Source: SVQP01 sp045660125 (GTDB lineage: Bacteria; Bacillota; Clostridia; Oscillospirales; CAG-272). Taken from it: DNA of 6,069 nt. How positions within the stretch are numbered: the stretch's first letter is position 1; each line of letters starts with the position of its first letter. The stretch spans positions 1-6,069 of the forward strand of contig JAZRDG010000113.1 of the NCBI GenBank assembly GCA_045660125.1, read 5' to 3'. Shown here piece after piece: positions 5,734-6,069 of the stretch. The notes under the pieces are model-generated. The model was not told the DNA's origin and did no database searches. It saw nothing but the letters and a program-made list of their open reading frames with translations. The position numbers were made by a program, and so were the translations under genes.

Positions 5734-6069
5734 TTACTTTGCAGCCAGCAGTCTTGCCTCAAGTGCGTCCAGCTCTGCGTGCATGGTTGCGGGCACGCTG
5801 TCGCCGATCTCGGCATAGAACTTGCGGATGTTCTGGACGTCTTCCAACCAGGAGTCAACGTCAACGCTGAGCAGCTCGCGGATGGTCTCGGTGGAGATAC
5901 CCTCCAGGCCCTCAACGCAAATGTCCTCAGGCAGGGGCAGGTAACCGATGGGAGACATGGTAGCGCCAACCTTACCCTCGCAGCGATCCAGGATCCAAGA
6001 GAGAACTCTCATGTTGTCGCCGAAGCCGGGCCAGATGAAGTGACCCTCGTCATCGGTTCTGAACCAGTT
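5734..6069 (-). CDS. pckG: Phosphoenolpyruvate carboxykinase (GTP), C-terminal part
   Basis: Only the last 111 codons are in the window; the frame is open across the right edge, and the internal ATG at 6012 is not the start. PEPCK interconverts oxaloacetate and PEP using GTP/GDP, in gluconeogenesis or, in anaerobes, in the carboxylating direction. The fragment opens with NWFRTDDEGHFIWPGFGDN, the signature block of GTP-type enzymes. By alignment from memory to human PEPCK, the guanine-binding residues F517, F525, F530 and N533 match F3, F11, F16 and N19 of this fragment. The following RVLSWI, TMSPIGYLP and the acidic, helical end (VDSWLEDVQNI, ALEARLLAAK) also match the family C-terminus. The full protein should be about 600 residues, with the PEP/oxaloacetate and metal sites upstream of this window. 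It ends in a strong terminator, so it is not co-transcribed with the MBL operon. Confidence 0.95.
   Translation of the reverse strand, partial: NWFRTDDEGHFIWPGFGDNMRVLSWILDRCEGKVGATMSPIGYLPLPEDICVEGLEGISTETIRELLSVDVDSWLEDVQNIRKFYAEIGDSVPATMHAELDALEARLLAAK

Overview
The window looks like chromosomal DNA from a Gram-positive Firmicute, most likely a gut-type member of Clostridia. The evidence is strong AGGAGG-type ribosome binding sites 5-7 nt before the starts, TTGACA/TATAAT-like promoters with 17-bp spacers, compact intrinsic terminators, and moderately high G+C genes. No tRNA, rRNA, CRISPR array, transposase or phage gene is visible.

Layout from left to right. (1) Bases 1-654 (+) hold the end of a multi-pass membrane protein that resembles the permease subunit of an ABC-2-type transporter. 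(2) A perfect hairpin at 661-691 separates it from the convergent gene at 698-2983 (-), a 761-residue protein related to the GH106/alpha-L-rhamnosidase-like glycosidases, with no signal peptide and a diverged N-terminal part. (3) A 157-bp divergent promoter region (2984-3140) drives this gene leftward and a FabG-like short-chain dehydrogenase (3141-3857, +) rightward. The two promoters carry the same 26-bp sequence in mirror orientation with only two differences. (4) After the dehydrogenase comes a 91-bp element with 25-bp terminal inverted repeats (3870-3960), then a shared terminator hairpin (3979-4009). (5) A two-gene leftward operon follows: a metallo-beta-lactamase-fold hydrolase (4795-5580, -) and then a ThuA-like protein (4024-4770, -), with its own promoter at 5611-5639. 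(6) The right edge holds the last 111 codons of GTP-dependent phosphoenolpyruvate carboxykinase (pckG, 5734 to beyond 6069, -), followed by a strong terminator at 5689-5723.

Working together (inference): the glycosidase-like protein, the dehydrogenase, the ThuA-like protein and the MBL hydrolase suit a small intracellular carbohydrate-processing neighbourhood, but the substrate cannot be read from sequence. The matched divergent promoters suggest that the glycosidase and dehydrogenase are expressed together. PEPCK is central metabolism and is probably an unrelated neighbour, as is the transporter subunit. I found no convincing evidence for a wholly new biological system. The best leads are the mirrored promoter pair, the miniature inverted-repeat element, the atypical GH106-like protein and the MBL-ThuA pairing.
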